A stretch of 64,000 nucleotides of DNA from Helicobacter sp. MIT 05-5294 (GCF_000765675.1 NZ_JRPA02000006.1:47552-111551), one strand, 5' to 3'. Positions 35,506 through 46,702 are shown, numbered from the stretch's first letter. Notes: generated from the sequence alone by a model not told the origin. Program-made: numbers and translations.

Positions 35506-36329
35506 CCCCCCCCCCCCGCAGAAGTGGGCAGAATCTAGCGTATCAAGATTCTCTGCTTTAAATTCTGCGATTGCTTGACGCACAACTTGCAATCGTGTCT
35601 CATCAATACTTTCTCCAAATTCCTTTTGGATACTTAAGTTTAGATTTTCTAGCATATTAGATTTTAGGGATTCTATATTTGGCGCGGTGGGGTTGAAATT
35701 TACGCGTTTTGCTTTCAAATCCTCTATACTCCAAACTTTTAGGATTCCATTAACTGCGCTAAAACGATTGATATTTTCTTGATTTCTTGCAATCAACACC
35801 ACAGGAATCCCAAAAGCAGTGCAAGGAGCGGCACAATGCAGGGCGCAAGTAATAATGAGCTTCGCTTCTTTTTTGTAAGTTTCTAACAAAGTGCGCGTTT
35901 TAGCTTCATAATCTCTAGGGTTTAGGGATTCTTCTATCTTTACCGATTGTTGATTAATTCTCACCGCATTTTGACGCAAATCCTGCGGGATATACTCCAA
36001 CAAATTATCCGGAATCCCGACCAAAAAAACTTTATCCGCGCTTTTGCTTAAACTCTCCTCGCGTTTGGGCAATGTAAGCGTCAAACAACGCGATAAATAA
36101 GCTTGGATTCCTAATCTTTGGCAGAATCGCAATGTCTCTAAATCCCTGCAACCAATTTCCTTAAAAACAAAATAATAAGGATAGTAAGCGACGAAGTATT
36201 CTAACGCTTTATAAATGCTCTCTGCGAAATGTGTCCCAACAAAAATTGGCAAAGTCTCATGACTTGGAAAATAATGGTGGTATCCAAACCAACCTTGCAT
36301 AATAACAGGTGTTAAATCCCCCCCCCCCC
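35500..36329 (-). CDS. Polysaccharide pyruvyltransferase domain, middle segment of a phase-variable gene
   Basis: The protein-like frame begins at tract 1 (DLTPVIMQGWFGYHHYFPSH) and runs to the TAG right after tract 2 (...DSAHFCGGGGI). VIMQGWF, PIFVGTHFAE, FKEIGCRDLETLRFCQRLGI, LSRCLTLTLP, and LIITCALHCAAPCTAFGIPVV are typical of the polysaccharide pyruvyl transferase superfamily (the last being the H-x-x-x-P/S motif near the C-terminus). The frame extends further upstream to an ATG at 36522, but that part is not protein-like. At the present tract-1 length it is out of frame with its own N-terminus, so the locus is OFF. Confidence 0.65.
35506..35517. repeat. C12/G12 tract 2 of the double-switch gene
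   Basis: Twelve Cs on the + strand between TAAAT and GCAGAAGT. A stop codon (TAG, 35500-35502) follows in the upstream segment's frame at this length. Confidence 0.95.
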
Positions 36330-36817
36330 GCAGAAGTAGCAACTTTACTTGTGGCAAAGGTTGTGAGGCAATCTCTGTCATGGTATTCATAAGTCGCATT
36401 TGGTAAAAGCTTTGACAATGCACTATGCGTGGCAATCGTTTGGACATAATCACCAAGATTAAAGCTACCAAGCCTAGCGATATGCTTATGATAATCAAAT
36501 AACAAAAAATGATTTTTTGCAATGGACTTGTTTTGCGATTCTACTTGCTCTCTTGTGGCGATAAACTTTGATAACAAAAGTATTTCTTCTTCGGTCGTTT
36601 CACGCAAAAGAGTATTTAATTTAGATTCTAATGATAAAAACTGCTTTTGAGATTCTGCAAACTTCGTATTTATTACTTTTTCTAAGTTTTGAAATCTTAC
36701 ATTTAATAGACTTTCAATTCTTGTGTCTAAATGATTTTGAACTCGTGTTAATTTATTGGAAAGCTTAAAATTATTTGCAATATAAGCAATCATCACCTTT
36801 TTGAGTTTCGTAAGCAT
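36257..36817 (-). CDS. N-terminal segment of the phase-variable pyruvyltransferase gene
   Basis: The ATG at 36817 has SD AGGAGA. Residues 1-100 are a coiled-coil-prone helix (NKLTRVQNHLDTRIESLLNV). From 116 the pyruvyltransferase fold starts: LGSFNLGDYVQTIATHSALS, then YEYHDRDCLTTF. At tract 1 the present 12 Gs force an out-of-register ending (GGGGFNTCYYARLVWIPPLF) and a stop at 36257 after 186 residues. With 11 Gs it would continue as DLTPVIMQGWF. With tract 2 also changed, the whole protein would be about 638 residues: coiled coil, pyruvyltransferase, methyltransferase. It is a probable surface-polysaccharide or lipooligosaccharide modifier. Confidence 0.7.
   Translation of the reverse strand: MLTKLKKVMIAYIANNFKLSNKLTRVQNHLDTRIESLLNVRFQNLEKVINTKFAESQKQFLSLESKLNTLLRETTEEEILLLSKFIATREQVESQNKSIAKNHFLLFDYHKHIARLGSFNLGDYVQTIATHSALSKLLPNATYEYHDRDCLTTFATSKVATSAGGGGFNTCYYARLVWIPPLFSKS
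36318..36329. repeat. C12/G12 tract 1 of the double-switch gene
   Basis: Twelve Cs between TTAAAT and GCAGAAGT. Tract 1 and tract 2 share the flanks TAAAT and GCAGAAGT. Eleven or fourteen Gs would join segments 1 and 2. Confidence 0.95.
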
Positions 36818-36866
36818 AAAGTCTCCTAGATGATAAGTTTTGAATGATACAATGATGAGAATAATC

Positions 36867-37514
36867 TCATATAACTTTTTGTTCCTTTCTTTGGATTAAA
36901 CGCATAATATTTGGGATATGTTTATAAAAAATCACTACCATCATTAGCACCAAAGGCGTATGTGTAGTAATATGTGGAATTTCTGGGTGCAAGAAAAAGC
37001 TAGAAGCTACACCGCAAAAAACACCCAAAAGCGAAGCAAGAGAAGAGATTTTGAGCAATTTCCCAACAACAAGCCACATCAATATTCCTAAAATCGCTTC
37101 TAAAGGTAAAAATACCGCGACGACACCCACGCAAGTTGCGACGCCTTTGCCCCCTTCAAACTTCAAAAATGGCGAGAAACAATGCCCAAAAACAGCCAAA
37201 AATGCCATAAACCATTGTGCTTCAAAGCTCACATTAAAAGCTTTGGCAATCATTAGAATCACTACGCCTTTAAGCGCATCACTTAGCATAGTTAAAATCG
37301 CAATTCTTTTAGCAAGTTTTGGATTCTGCGCTTTTAATGCGCGTAAAACATTCGTCGCACCAATGCTTCCGCTTCCAACTTCGCGAATATTCACCCCGCC
37401 AAAAAACTTCCCATAAATCAAGCCAAATGGAATCCCACCTACTAAATAACTAAGAGTATAGAAGATTCCATTTAAGCTTGTAAAAAAATCAAGAACCCCA
37501 CTTAAAAGATACAT
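36867..37514 (-). CDS. plsY: Glycerol-3-phosphate acyltransferase PlsY
   Basis: 215 residues with five predicted membrane helices. PlsY transfers acyl from acyl-phosphate to glycerol-3-phosphate, the first step of phospholipid synthesis. Its three loops are visible: YLVGGIPFGLIYGKFFGGVNIRE with GSGSIGATNVLR (motif 1), KFEGGKGVATCVGVV (motif 2), and the C-terminal HIPNIMRLIQRKEQ (motif 3). SD AAAGGAAA precedes the ATG. It is downstream of gyrB and upstream of the phase-variable gene, all leftward. Confidence 0.92.
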   Translation of the reverse strand: MYLLSGVLDFFTSLNGIFYTLSYLVGGIPFGLIYGKFFGGVNIREVGSGSIGATNVLRALKAQNPKLAKRIAILTMLSDALKGVVILMIAKAFNVSFEAQWFMAFLAVFGHCFSPFLKFEGGKGVATCVGVVAVFLPLEAILGILMWLVVGKLLKISSLASLLGVFCGVASSFFLHPEIPHITTHTPLVLMMVVIFYKHIPNIMRLIQRKEQKVI

Positions 37515-37571
37515 TATTTTCCTTTTTATTCGTTTTTACCTATGTTTTTTGCAAAAATTAAAGATTTCACA

Positions 37572-39905
<2,334 letters not shown>

Positions 39906-39922
39906 TTATGACTTCGTATTAT

Positions 39923-40990
39923 TTAAATAATAATTGGCATTACAACGGTGGAAAAATTCTCACTTTTTAGGATAAAAGGCGCGTTTTTACCATTAAGTCC
40001 CCAAACGAAATCCGCAGTATCAATTTGCATTAAAAAGTCCAAAACATGGCGAGAGTTGATTCCAATTTCAATTTCTTCGCCAACTTCAAGATTCATTTCT
40101 ATTTGTGTTTTCGCTTCAGAATTATCTTGACTTAGAGATTCAAACAAGATTTCATTGGGTTTAAATGTGATTTTTACATCATTAGTAACGGAATTAATGA
40201 CTTTGATTCCTTCGATGATTTTAGCTTTTGGAATCGTAAGTTCTGTTGCAATTTCTTTAGGCAAGATTTTCTCATAATCTGGGAATTTTCCATTGATAAG
40301 ATGTGAGAAGAAAATATAATTTTGTGATTTGATGATAATATCTTTTTCATTGTAGAAGAGTTCAATATTATCAAAGAAAAGGCGTTGAATCTCTGTGATT
40401 GCCTTTTTTGGGAAAATCAAAGCTAAGCTGTTTCCTGTCGCATTGTCAAATTTCACCATTGCAAGGCGTTTGGTATCGGTCGCGACAAAATTATAAGAAT
40501 ATTCTTTAATATCTAGCAAAGCTCCATTGAGTTCGCGTTTTTGGTTATTTGTATCAATAACTGGAAAAATTTTTTTCATTGAAGTGATGAGTTGCAAAGA
40601 ATTGATTTCTAATTTTGGTAGATTCTCATATTCTGGAAAAGTTGGAAATTCTTGAGCATTAAACATTGGAAGTTTGAAAGAGCTTTTGTTTTGTTGGATA
40701 TGTAGATTCTCATTTTGTGTATAGAGATTTACATCGCCTTCTTTTAGTCTTTTGATGATGTCCAAAGCTTGTTTTCCATTCACCGTTGCGATTCCGTTTT
40801 CGTTGATATTTAATGAATCACCAATTGCACAAAGTCCCATTTCAAAGTCTGTGGCTTTGCAGATGAGTTGGTTATCTTTTGTTTCAAGATAAATGTGTGA
40901 AGTAATTTGACTGGAATCTTTTTTGTCCAAAAAAGGTTGTAAGGAAGTGAAGATATTATCCAAGACGCTATTTGAAATGGTAATGTTCAT
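39923..40990 (-). CDS. dnaN: DNA polymerase III sliding clamp (beta)
   Basis: 355 residues in three similar beta-clamp domains, starting MNITISNSVLDNIFTSLQPF. Domain-typical segments are CKATDFEMGLCAIGDSL, SFKLPMFNAQEFPTFPEYEN, ELNGALLDIKEYSYNFVATD, HLINGKFPDYEKILPKE and the C-terminal STVVMPIII (family MPMRL end). It is followed by gyrB and preceded by dnaA. SD AAGGAG. Confidence 0.97.
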   Translation of the reverse strand: MNITISNSVLDNIFTSLQPFLDKKDSSQITSHIYLETKDNQLICKATDFEMGLCAIGDSLNINENGIATVNGKQALDIIKRLKEGDVNLYTQNENLHIQQNKSSFKLPMFNAQEFPTFPEYENLPKLEINSLQLITSMKKIFPVIDTNNQKRELNGALLDIKEYSYNFVATDTKRLAMVKFDNATGNSLALIFPKKAITEIQRLFFDNIELFYNEKDIIIKSQNYIFFSHLINGKFPDYEKILPKEIATELTIPKAKIIEGIKVINSVTNDVKITFKPNEILFESLSQDNSEAKTQIEMNLEVGEEIEIGINSRHVLDFLMQIDTADFVWGLNGKNAPFILKSENFSTVVMPIII

Positions 40991-41160
40991 AAAGAACTCC
41001 TTATTATTAATTAAATTTAGAAGTATTAGTAGGGGATTTGAATTATTGAATAACTGCTACAAACCTCTAAAATTTGGTGTTTTTTGTGAATGAATTTTCG
41101 GTTTTGTTTTCACATTAATTCACTATTTTAGCAAAACTTTGTTTTTATTGTATTTAAATG
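40991..41160. other. Putative oriC part 2 (between dnaA and dnaN)
   Basis: The gap has TGTGAATGA at 41085-41093 (complement TCATTCACA, the form typical of epsilonproteobacterial DnaA boxes), weaker TAATTCACT at 41116-41124 and TTGAATAA at 41046-41053 (complement TTATTCAA). An AT-rich stretch at about 40999-41023 could be the unwinding element. It is within the dnaA-dnaN gap used as oriC in Campylobacter. Confidence 0.5.
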
Positions 41161-42456
41161 CTATTTTATTTTGTTTTTTATTTCTTCAATGATAGTTTTA
41201 AAGTTTGCATTTTCGTTGATCTCATCTTGGATACTTTTCATTGCTTTACTCACAGTGCTGTGGTCTTTCATTCCAAAGAAATTTGCGAGATAAGGCATAG
41301 AATTTGGTGTGAGCGTTCTTGCTAAGTAAATTACAATTTTCCGTGCAATAACGATGTTTTTGGTGCGATTCTTGCTTTTTATATCCGAAGGTTTGAGATT
41401 GTAGTATTTCGCCACGGTTTCAATGATTTTATCCATACTTACATTTTCTTTGGATTCTTTGATATATTCTTTTAAAACATCTTTGACGAAATCAAGGCTA
41501 ATTTCTTGGATATTAGTAACATTCATTGAGAAGTTGAGCTTGACTAAAACTCCTTCAATTTCGCGGATATTGTCGTTAATGTTTGCGGCGATAAAGTGAA
41601 TGATTGTGTCATTTAAGTGGATTCTATCTAATTCACATTTTGCGCGGATAATGTTGATTTTTGTTTCTAGTTCTGGAGGTTGAATATCTGCAAGAAGCCC
41701 TGAAGTAAAGCGCGTTTTAAGACGCTCTTCTAAGCCTTTCATATCTTTAGGTGCGCGGTCGGAAGTTAGCACGATTTGTTTGTTATTTTCTTTGAGTTCA
41801 TTAAAAGTATGGAAAAATTCCTCTTGGATTTGTTCTTTGCCGCTTAAAAATTGAATATCATCAATCAGCAAATAATCACAAGCGCGGTATTTTTCGCGGA
41901 ATCGCTCCATTGTGTTGTTGCGAATATGTAACAAAAAATCGTTTAAAAATTGTTCGCTTGTTGTATAAATTACATTTTTGCCAACGGCGATATTTGCGTT
42001 GCCAATTGCGTTTAATAAATGTGTTTTGCCTAAACCTGTGTTGCCATAAATCACGAGTGGATTGTATTTGATACTTTGGTTTTGTGCGACAGCTTTTGCG
42101 ACATTAAAGGCAAAGGTGTTGGAATTTCCCACGACGAAAGAAGCAAAGGTAAAGGAAGGATTGAGATTGTTCGTGCCATTTTGTTTGCGCACATTGGTTT
42201 TGTTTTCTTTCTTTTTATTGGAATAATTGGCAACTTCAACGATAATTTCAGGCTTTAAGCCATTGTGGATTTCAAATAAATGTGCAATTTTATCCGCGTA
42301 TTTGGTTTTAACCCAACTCGCGATTAAAATATTTGGGGCATTTAGCACGATTCTATCATCGCGTGAATATTTTTCATTGTAGGTAATTTGACTGATATAA
42401 TTATCAAATTCAAAGGGCGTGATTTCACTTTTAAGTTGTAATAAAATTTGATTCAA
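41161..42456 (-). CDS. dnaA: Chromosomal replication initiator DnaA
   Basis: 431 residues. Domain I starts MNQILLQLKSEITPFEFDNY. The AAA+ domain has Walker A YGNTGLGKTHLLNAIGN (about 137), Walker B LLIDDIQFL and the arginine-finger region RLKTRFTSGLLADIQPPELE. Domain IV has the DnaA signature with LPNSMPYLANFFGMKDHSTV and SKAMKSIQDEI (recognition helix). It starts the leftward dnaA-dnaN-gyrB cluster, with three DnaA boxes in the gap upstream. Confidence 0.97.
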   Translation of the reverse strand: MNQILLQLKSEITPFEFDNYISQITYNEKYSRDDRIVLNAPNILIASWVKTKYADKIAHLFEIHNGLKPEIIVEVANYSNKKKENKTNVRKQNGTNNLNPSFTFASFVVGNSNTFAFNVAKAVAQNQSIKYNPLVIYGNTGLGKTHLLNAIGNANIAVGKNVIYTTSEQFLNDFLLHIRNNTMERFREKYRACDYLLIDDIQFLSGKEQIQEEFFHTFNELKENNKQIVLTSDRAPKDMKGLEERLKTRFTSGLLADIQPPELETKINIIRAKCELDRIHLNDTIIHFIAANINDNIREIEGVLVKLNFSMNVTNIQEISLDFVKDVLKEYIKESKENVSMDKIIETVAKYYNLKPSDIKSKNRTKNIVIARKIVIYLARTLTPNSMPYLANFFGMKDHSTVSKAMKSIQDEINENANFKTIIEEIKNKIK

Positions 42457-42473
42457 AATCTTGCCTTTTAAAG

Positions 42474-42504
42474 TTATTCACAGGTGTGAATAGTATGTGA
42501 ATAA
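42474..42504. promoter_or_regulatory. Cluster of three DnaA boxes (putative oriC part 1)
   Basis: TTATTCACA at 42474-42482, TGTGAATAG at 42485-42493 (complement CTATTCACA) and TGTGAATAA at 42496-42504 (complement TTATTCACA) are spaced 11 bases apart from start to start, upstream of dnaA. They may serve both oriC and dnaA autoregulation. The gap to ruvC is AT-rich with TAAAAATTTTATATG. Confidence 0.75.
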
Positions 42505-42592
42505 CTCGTGAAATTTGGGCGAATTTTATCTCAAAATTACTAAAAATTTTATATGATTGCGCAAATTTTAAATCATTTCAATAAGGCGATTC

Positions 42593-43078
42593 GTGAATAT
42601 TTTAGGCATTGATCCGGGCAGTAGAAATTGCGGTTATGCAATCTTGCGATTAGAAAAAAATGTGATTTCCTTGCAAGAAGCAGGATTGATTAAAATCAAA
42701 GAAAGAATCTTGCAACATCAGATTTTGGAATTTGTCGAAGGGATTGATTTGGTGCTAAAAAATCACAAAATAGATTCTGTGGCAATTGAAGATATGTTTT
42801 ATGCTTATAATCCCAAAAGCGTGATTAAACTTGCGCAATTTCGCGGGGCATTAAGCCTTAAGATTCTACAAGAGTTGGGGAATTTTGCCGAATATACGCC
42901 TTTGCAGGTTAAAAAAGCTTTGACAGGAAATGGCAAGGCACAAAAAGAGCAAGTTGCCTTTATGGTTAAGCGACTTTTGGGACTTAAAGGCGAAATCAAG
43001 CCTTTAGACATCACCGATGCGATTGCGATTGCAATCACACACGCACAACGACTTAAACTTCAAAATAAGGAATCTTAA
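42593..43078 (+). CDS. ruvC: Holliday junction resolvase RuvC
   Basis: 161 residues, GTG start with SD AAGG. The catalytic acids are Asp7 ([15 protein letters not shown]), Glu68 (VAIEDMF), and Asp138/Asp141 in [35 protein letters not shown] is also characteristic. RuvC cleaves four-way junctions after RuvAB branch migration. It is divergent from dnaA, on the other side of the origin boxes, and overlaps none but ends 1 base before thyX. Confidence 0.93.
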   Translation: MNILGIDPGSRNCGYAILRLEKNVISLQEAGLIKIKERILQHQILEFVEGIDLVLKNHKIDSVAIEDMFYAYNPKSVIKLAQFRGALSLKILQELGNFAEYTPLQVKKALTGNGKAQKEQVAFMVKRLLGLKGEIKPLDITDAIAIAITHAQRLKLQNKES

Positions 43079-43079
43079 A

Positions 43080-44210
43080 ATGCAAATTACACTTCTAAAT
43101 TATACAGAGCTTAAAACTTGCGCCCACGCGATTCGCACTTGTTGGCAGAGTTTTGATAAAAGTGATGAGGGTGGCGAGAGGGACAAAGAATTGATTTATC
43201 GTGTCGGAAATAAATTTAAACACGCTTCGACTTTAGAACACTTGCATTATACTTTTTATATTCAAGGAATCTCTAGGGCGACTTTGCAGGAATTAGCGCG
43301 GCATAGAATTGCGTCTTTGAGCGTGAAATCCACGCGCTATACGCTAAAAGAGTTAAAAAACGCGGAATCTTTTTCGCCATTGAATGCAGAGAATCTTAAA
43401 CGCGCAGAGGAATTTTTAGTTTTCACCTATAATGAAGCGGTGGATAAGGCGAGTGTGATGGCGTTGGAGAATTTGAGGTTGTTATTGCAAGAAAATATCA
43501 GTAATGATTTAGTGAAATTTGCAATGCCAGAATCCTACAAAACCGAGCTTACTTGGAGTATTAATGCGCGAAGTTTGCAGAATTTCTTGAGTTTGCGGAG
43601 TTCAAAAAGTGCGCTTTGGGAGATTCGCAATCTTGCTTTTGCACTTTTTGAGGCTTTGCCAGAGGAACATAGGTTTGTATTTGAAGAGTGTATGGAGGGA
43701 GGGGAAAAGAATCGAATAAAACTAACTTTACAAGAGCGAGACAAGTTTAAAATATACTTAGAAGAATTTGTAAAACAAGTAGATAGATGCGCAAAAATAG
43801 GAAATATAAAAGAATTCAAAATCAAAGACTTAGAATCTAATTTTTTTGACTTATTAAAAGGAAAATATGAAGTTAAATTAGATGTGGGTAGCGGGAGGTT
43901 AAAGAATGATGTGTGTGGAATCGCATTTACAAGAGTTGATATTTTAGGTAATCATTATGCAAACACCAATAAGCCAACAAACAGGCAAGGTATTTATATT
44001 TATTTTGATTATCGCTATAAAGATAAGGAATATTATATTTATTTAGGTTGTGGGAATGAAACAAAAAAATGCAAAGCAAAAAGTTTTATAGAATCTAAAA
44101 ATTACTTTGAGGGAGAAGAATCTTTGGATATAGACAAAATACTGAATAAATTTTTGGAATTAGCAGAAGAATATAACAAAATTCCCAAAGAAGATTTTTT
44201 GATATTGTAA
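43080..44210 (+). CDS. thyX: Flavin-dependent thymidylate synthase ThyX fused to an MrcB-N-like domain
   Basis: 376 residues from the ATG at 43080. Residues 1-205 are ThyX, which makes dTMP from dUMP with FAD, NADPH and methylene-THF. The signature RHRIASLSVKSTRY starts at 74 and the dUMP-binding Arg region is NARSLQNFLSLRSSKSALWE (162-181). Helicobacter ThyX normally ends about residue 210. Here 170 more residues follow: a helical linker (KLTLQERDKFKIYLEEFVKQ) and a strand-rich domain (KYEVKLDVGSGRLKNDVCGI, RQGIYIYFDYRYKDKEYYIY) that resembles the McrB N-terminal (DUF3578) domain. The tail is markedly more AT-rich. It was probably made by a recombination event that removed the stop. ThyX activity should survive. 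Confidence 0.75.
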   Translation: MQITLLNYTELKTCAHAIRTCWQSFDKSDEGGERDKELIYRVGNKFKHASTLEHLHYTFYIQGISRATLQELARHRIASLSVKSTRYTLKELKNAESFSPLNAENLKRAEEFLVFTYNEAVDKASVMALENLRLLLQENISNDLVKFAMPESYKTELTWSINARSLQNFLSLRSSKSALWEIRNLAFALFEALPEEHRFVFEECMEGGEKNRIKLTLQERDKFKIYLEEFVKQVDRCAKIGNIKEFKIKDLESNFFDLLKGKYEVKLDVGSGRLKNDVCGIAFTRVDILGNHYANTNKPTNRQGIYIYFDYRYKDKEYYIYLGCGNETKKCKAKSFIESKNYFEGEESLDIDKILNKFLELAEEYNKIPKEDFLIL

Positions 44211-44265
44211 ATAATACACATAAAAACAAAGAAAATATGAATAACTAAACTTATTTCTTGCGTTG

Positions 44266-44284
44266 CGATTCCACGAGGGAATCG
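44266..44284. terminator. Hairpin between convergent thyX and icd
   Basis: CGATTCC and GGAATCG pair around ACGAG, 7-bp stem, in the 102-base convergent gap. Possible bidirectional terminator. Confidence 0.4.
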
Positions 44285-44312
44285 TGCAAAGATATTTTAA
44301 AGAAGTCTAGCG

Positions 44313-46511
44313 TTATTTAATCTTGCCCAAAATCGCGTTAAAAGTCGCGCTTGGACGCATAATGCGGTTGCATTTTTCATCGTCTAATTTATAATATCCT
44401 CCCAAATCCACTTTAGAGCCTTGTGCGCTTAAGTATTCTTGATGAATCTTGGCTTCGTTTTCGCTTAATTCTTGCGCGATTCCTTTAAAGAATCCCTGTA
44501 ATGCAGAATCGCTACCATCGTTTGCTAGGGCTTTGGCGAAGTAAAGCGCAAGGTAGAAATGGCTCGTGCGGTTGTCATCTTCACCAACTTTGCGTGAAGG
44601 TGCTTTGTTGTTGTTTAGCCATTCTCCAATCGCGCTATCAAGGCAGTTTGCTAGAATCTGTGCTTGTTTGTTGCCCGTTTTTTGGGCATAAAATTCAAGA
44701 CTAGCCTGAAGTGCCAAAAATTCACCCAAACTATCCCAACGCAAGTGGTTTTCTTCTACGAGTTGTTCTACTTGTTTTGGCGCACTTCCACCCGCGCCTG
44801 TTTCAAACATTGAACCACCATTAAGCATCGGCACAACAGAAAGCATTTTCGCACTTGTGCCAAGCTCCAAAATCGGGAATAAATCCGTCAAATAATCCCG
44901 CAAAACATTTCCGCTAATAGAGATTGCATCTTTTCCTGCGCGAATGAGTTTAAGTGATTCCAAACAAGCTTCTTTTGGTGGTAGAATCGCAATGTCTTTG
45001 CCTTTTTCTTTGAGGCGTGCTTGCACTAAATCTATCATAATCTTATTGCTTGCTCTTTTAGGATCTAGCCAAAAAATCGCCTTATTTCCGGTCAAATCCG
45101 CGCGTTCAATCCCTAAATCAATCCAATTTTGCACCGCTTCAAATTTTGCCTCATTTGCGCGGTAAATATCGCCTTTTTCTACTTTGTGTTCTAGCAAAAT
45201 CGCGCCTTTTTCATCTACGATTCTAAAGATTCCGTCTTCTTTAGCGATGAAAGTTTTATCGTGAGAGCCGTATTCTTGCGCTTTTTTCGCCATTAATCCG
45301 ACATTAGACACGCTGCCTAATTGGCTAGGATTCAAAGTGCCATTAGCGCGTAAATCTTCCACCACCGCTTCGTAAATTGTCGCGTAGGTTTTGTCCGGAA
45401 TGAGTGCGTTTGTATCGCATTCTTTACCCTCTTTATCCCAAAGTCTCGCGCCATTTTTAAGCATTGCAGGCATAGAAGCATCGACAATCACATCGCTTGG
45501 AATATGCAAATTCGTGATTCCTTTGTCGGAATTTACCATGGATAAAGGCGCACTTTTGCTTAGAATCTCATTGTATTTTGTTAAGATTTCTTGCTTTTTA
45601 GGGCTGTTTTCTGCCTTGCTTAGAAGTTCGCTTACGCCGTTGTTAGGATTCACACCAAGTCGTGTAAATTCTTCACCAAAGGAATCAAAAAGCTCTTTGA
45701 AATACACTTGCACCGCGTGTCCAAAAATCACAGGATCGCTGACTTTCATCATCGTAGCTTTCAAGTGAAGAGAAAGTAAAATATTTTCGTTTTTGCAGAT
45801 TTCAATTTGTTTTGCATAAAACGCGTCTAAGGCTTTTGCGCTCATAAAAGTCGCGTCTAAAATCTCATTTTTATCTAGTTTGAGATTCTCTTTTAACACT
45901 TCTATGCCTTTGCTGCCTACAAATTCAATCTTCGCTTTAGTGGGTTCGCTAATCAAGATGGCTTTTTCATTATCAAAAAAATCTCCCTCTTGCATATAAG
46001 AAACGCGTGTTTTGGAATCTTTATGAAACTCTACGACGCGATAGGGATTTTTTTTGGCATATTCTTTGACTGCTTTTGTGCAGCGGCGGTCGGAATTTCC
46101 TTGTCTTAGCACAGGATTGACTGCAGAACCTAAGACTTTTTGGTATTTTTCTTTGATGAGTTTTTGTGCTTCATCTTTGGGTTCATCGGGGAAGTCTGGC
46201 ACATCAAAGCCTTTGGATTGTAACTCTTTAATCGTCGCTTTGAGTTGTGGGATAGAAGCGGAAATGTTGGGTGTTTTGATGAGGTTTGCGTCGCTTTGAT
46301 TGACAAGTTCGCCCAAAATCGCAAGTTCATCTTTGACTTTTTGGGATTCTTTTAGTCTTTCTGGAAATTGGGCTAAAACGCGTGCAGCAAGAGAAATATC
46401 GGAAGTTTCTACTTGGATTCCAACTTTGCCCAAAAAGGCTTGAACAATGGGCAAAAATGAATAAGTCGCTAGGGCTGGGGATTCGTCTGTTAGCGTATAG
46501 GTGATTTTCAT
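44313..46511 (-). CDS. icd: Isocitrate dehydrogenase, NADP-dependent monomeric type
   Basis: 732 residues from the ATG at 46511 (MKITYTLTDESPALATYSFL), SD AGGGTTTCC-like complement GGAAA. It is the monomeric IDH class, unrelated in length to the 400-residue dimer. Typical segments: NISASIPQLKATIKELQSKG, PVLRQGNSDRRCTKAVKEYA, RVSYMQEGDFFDNEKAIL, HLKATMMKVSDPVIFGHAV, and the substrate loop MLSVVPMLNGGSMFETGAGG. It oxidises isocitrate to 2-oxoglutarate in the TCA cycle. Campylobacter jejuni has this type; H. pylori is described with the dimeric form. Confidence 0.93.
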   Translation of the reverse strand: MKITYTLTDESPALATYSFLPIVQAFLGKVGIQVETSDISLAARVLAQFPERLKESQKVKDELAILGELVNQSDANLIKTPNISASIPQLKATIKELQSKGFDVPDFPDEPKDEAQKLIKEKYQKVLGSAVNPVLRQGNSDRRCTKAVKEYAKKNPYRVVEFHKDSKTRVSYMQEGDFFDNEKAILISEPTKAKIEFVGSKGIEVLKENLKLDKNEILDATFMSAKALDAFYAKQIEICKNENILLSLHLKATMMKVSDPVIFGHAVQVYFKELFDSFGEEFTRLGVNPNNGVSELLSKAENSPKKQEILTKYNEILSKSAPLSMVNSDKGITNLHIPSDVIVDASMPAMLKNGARLWDKEGKECDTNALIPDKTYATIYEAVVEDLRANGTLNPSQLGSVSNVGLMAKKAQEYGSHDKTFIAKEDGIFRIVDEKGAILLEHKVEKGDIYRANEAKFEAVQNWIDLGIERADLTGNKAIFWLDPKRASNKIMIDLVQARLKEKGKDIAILPPKEACLESLKLIRAGKDAISISGNVLRDYLTDLFPILELGTSAKMLSVVPMLNGGSMFETGAGGSAPKQVEQLVEENHLRWDSLGEFLALQASLEFYAQKTGNKQAQILANCLDSAIGEWLNNNKAPSRKVGEDDNRTSHFYLALYFAKALANDGSDSALQGFFKGIAQELSENEAKIHQEYLSAQGSKVDLGGYYKLDDEKCNRIMRPSATFNAILGKIK

Positions 46512-46696
46512 AGGGTTTCCTTTTGGTATAAAATTGTCGTTTGAGTATAACAAAGAATTGCGCAATTTTTGCTAATTTTAGTCAAGATTCTTTTTACTTT
46601 TTGCACAAAGAGGAAATTATGTTTTCACATTTACACACTTTGCTAAAGTCTTGAGAATAATTAGGGATTTAAAGGCGCAATTTAAAGACTTTAAAG

Positions 46697-46702
46697 TATA
46701 AT
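46697..46702 (+). promoter_or_regulatory. -10 box (TATAAT) for the WD40 gene
   Basis: TATAAT about 52 bases before the ATG at 46754; the SD AAGGAG follows at 46743. Confidence 0.5.
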
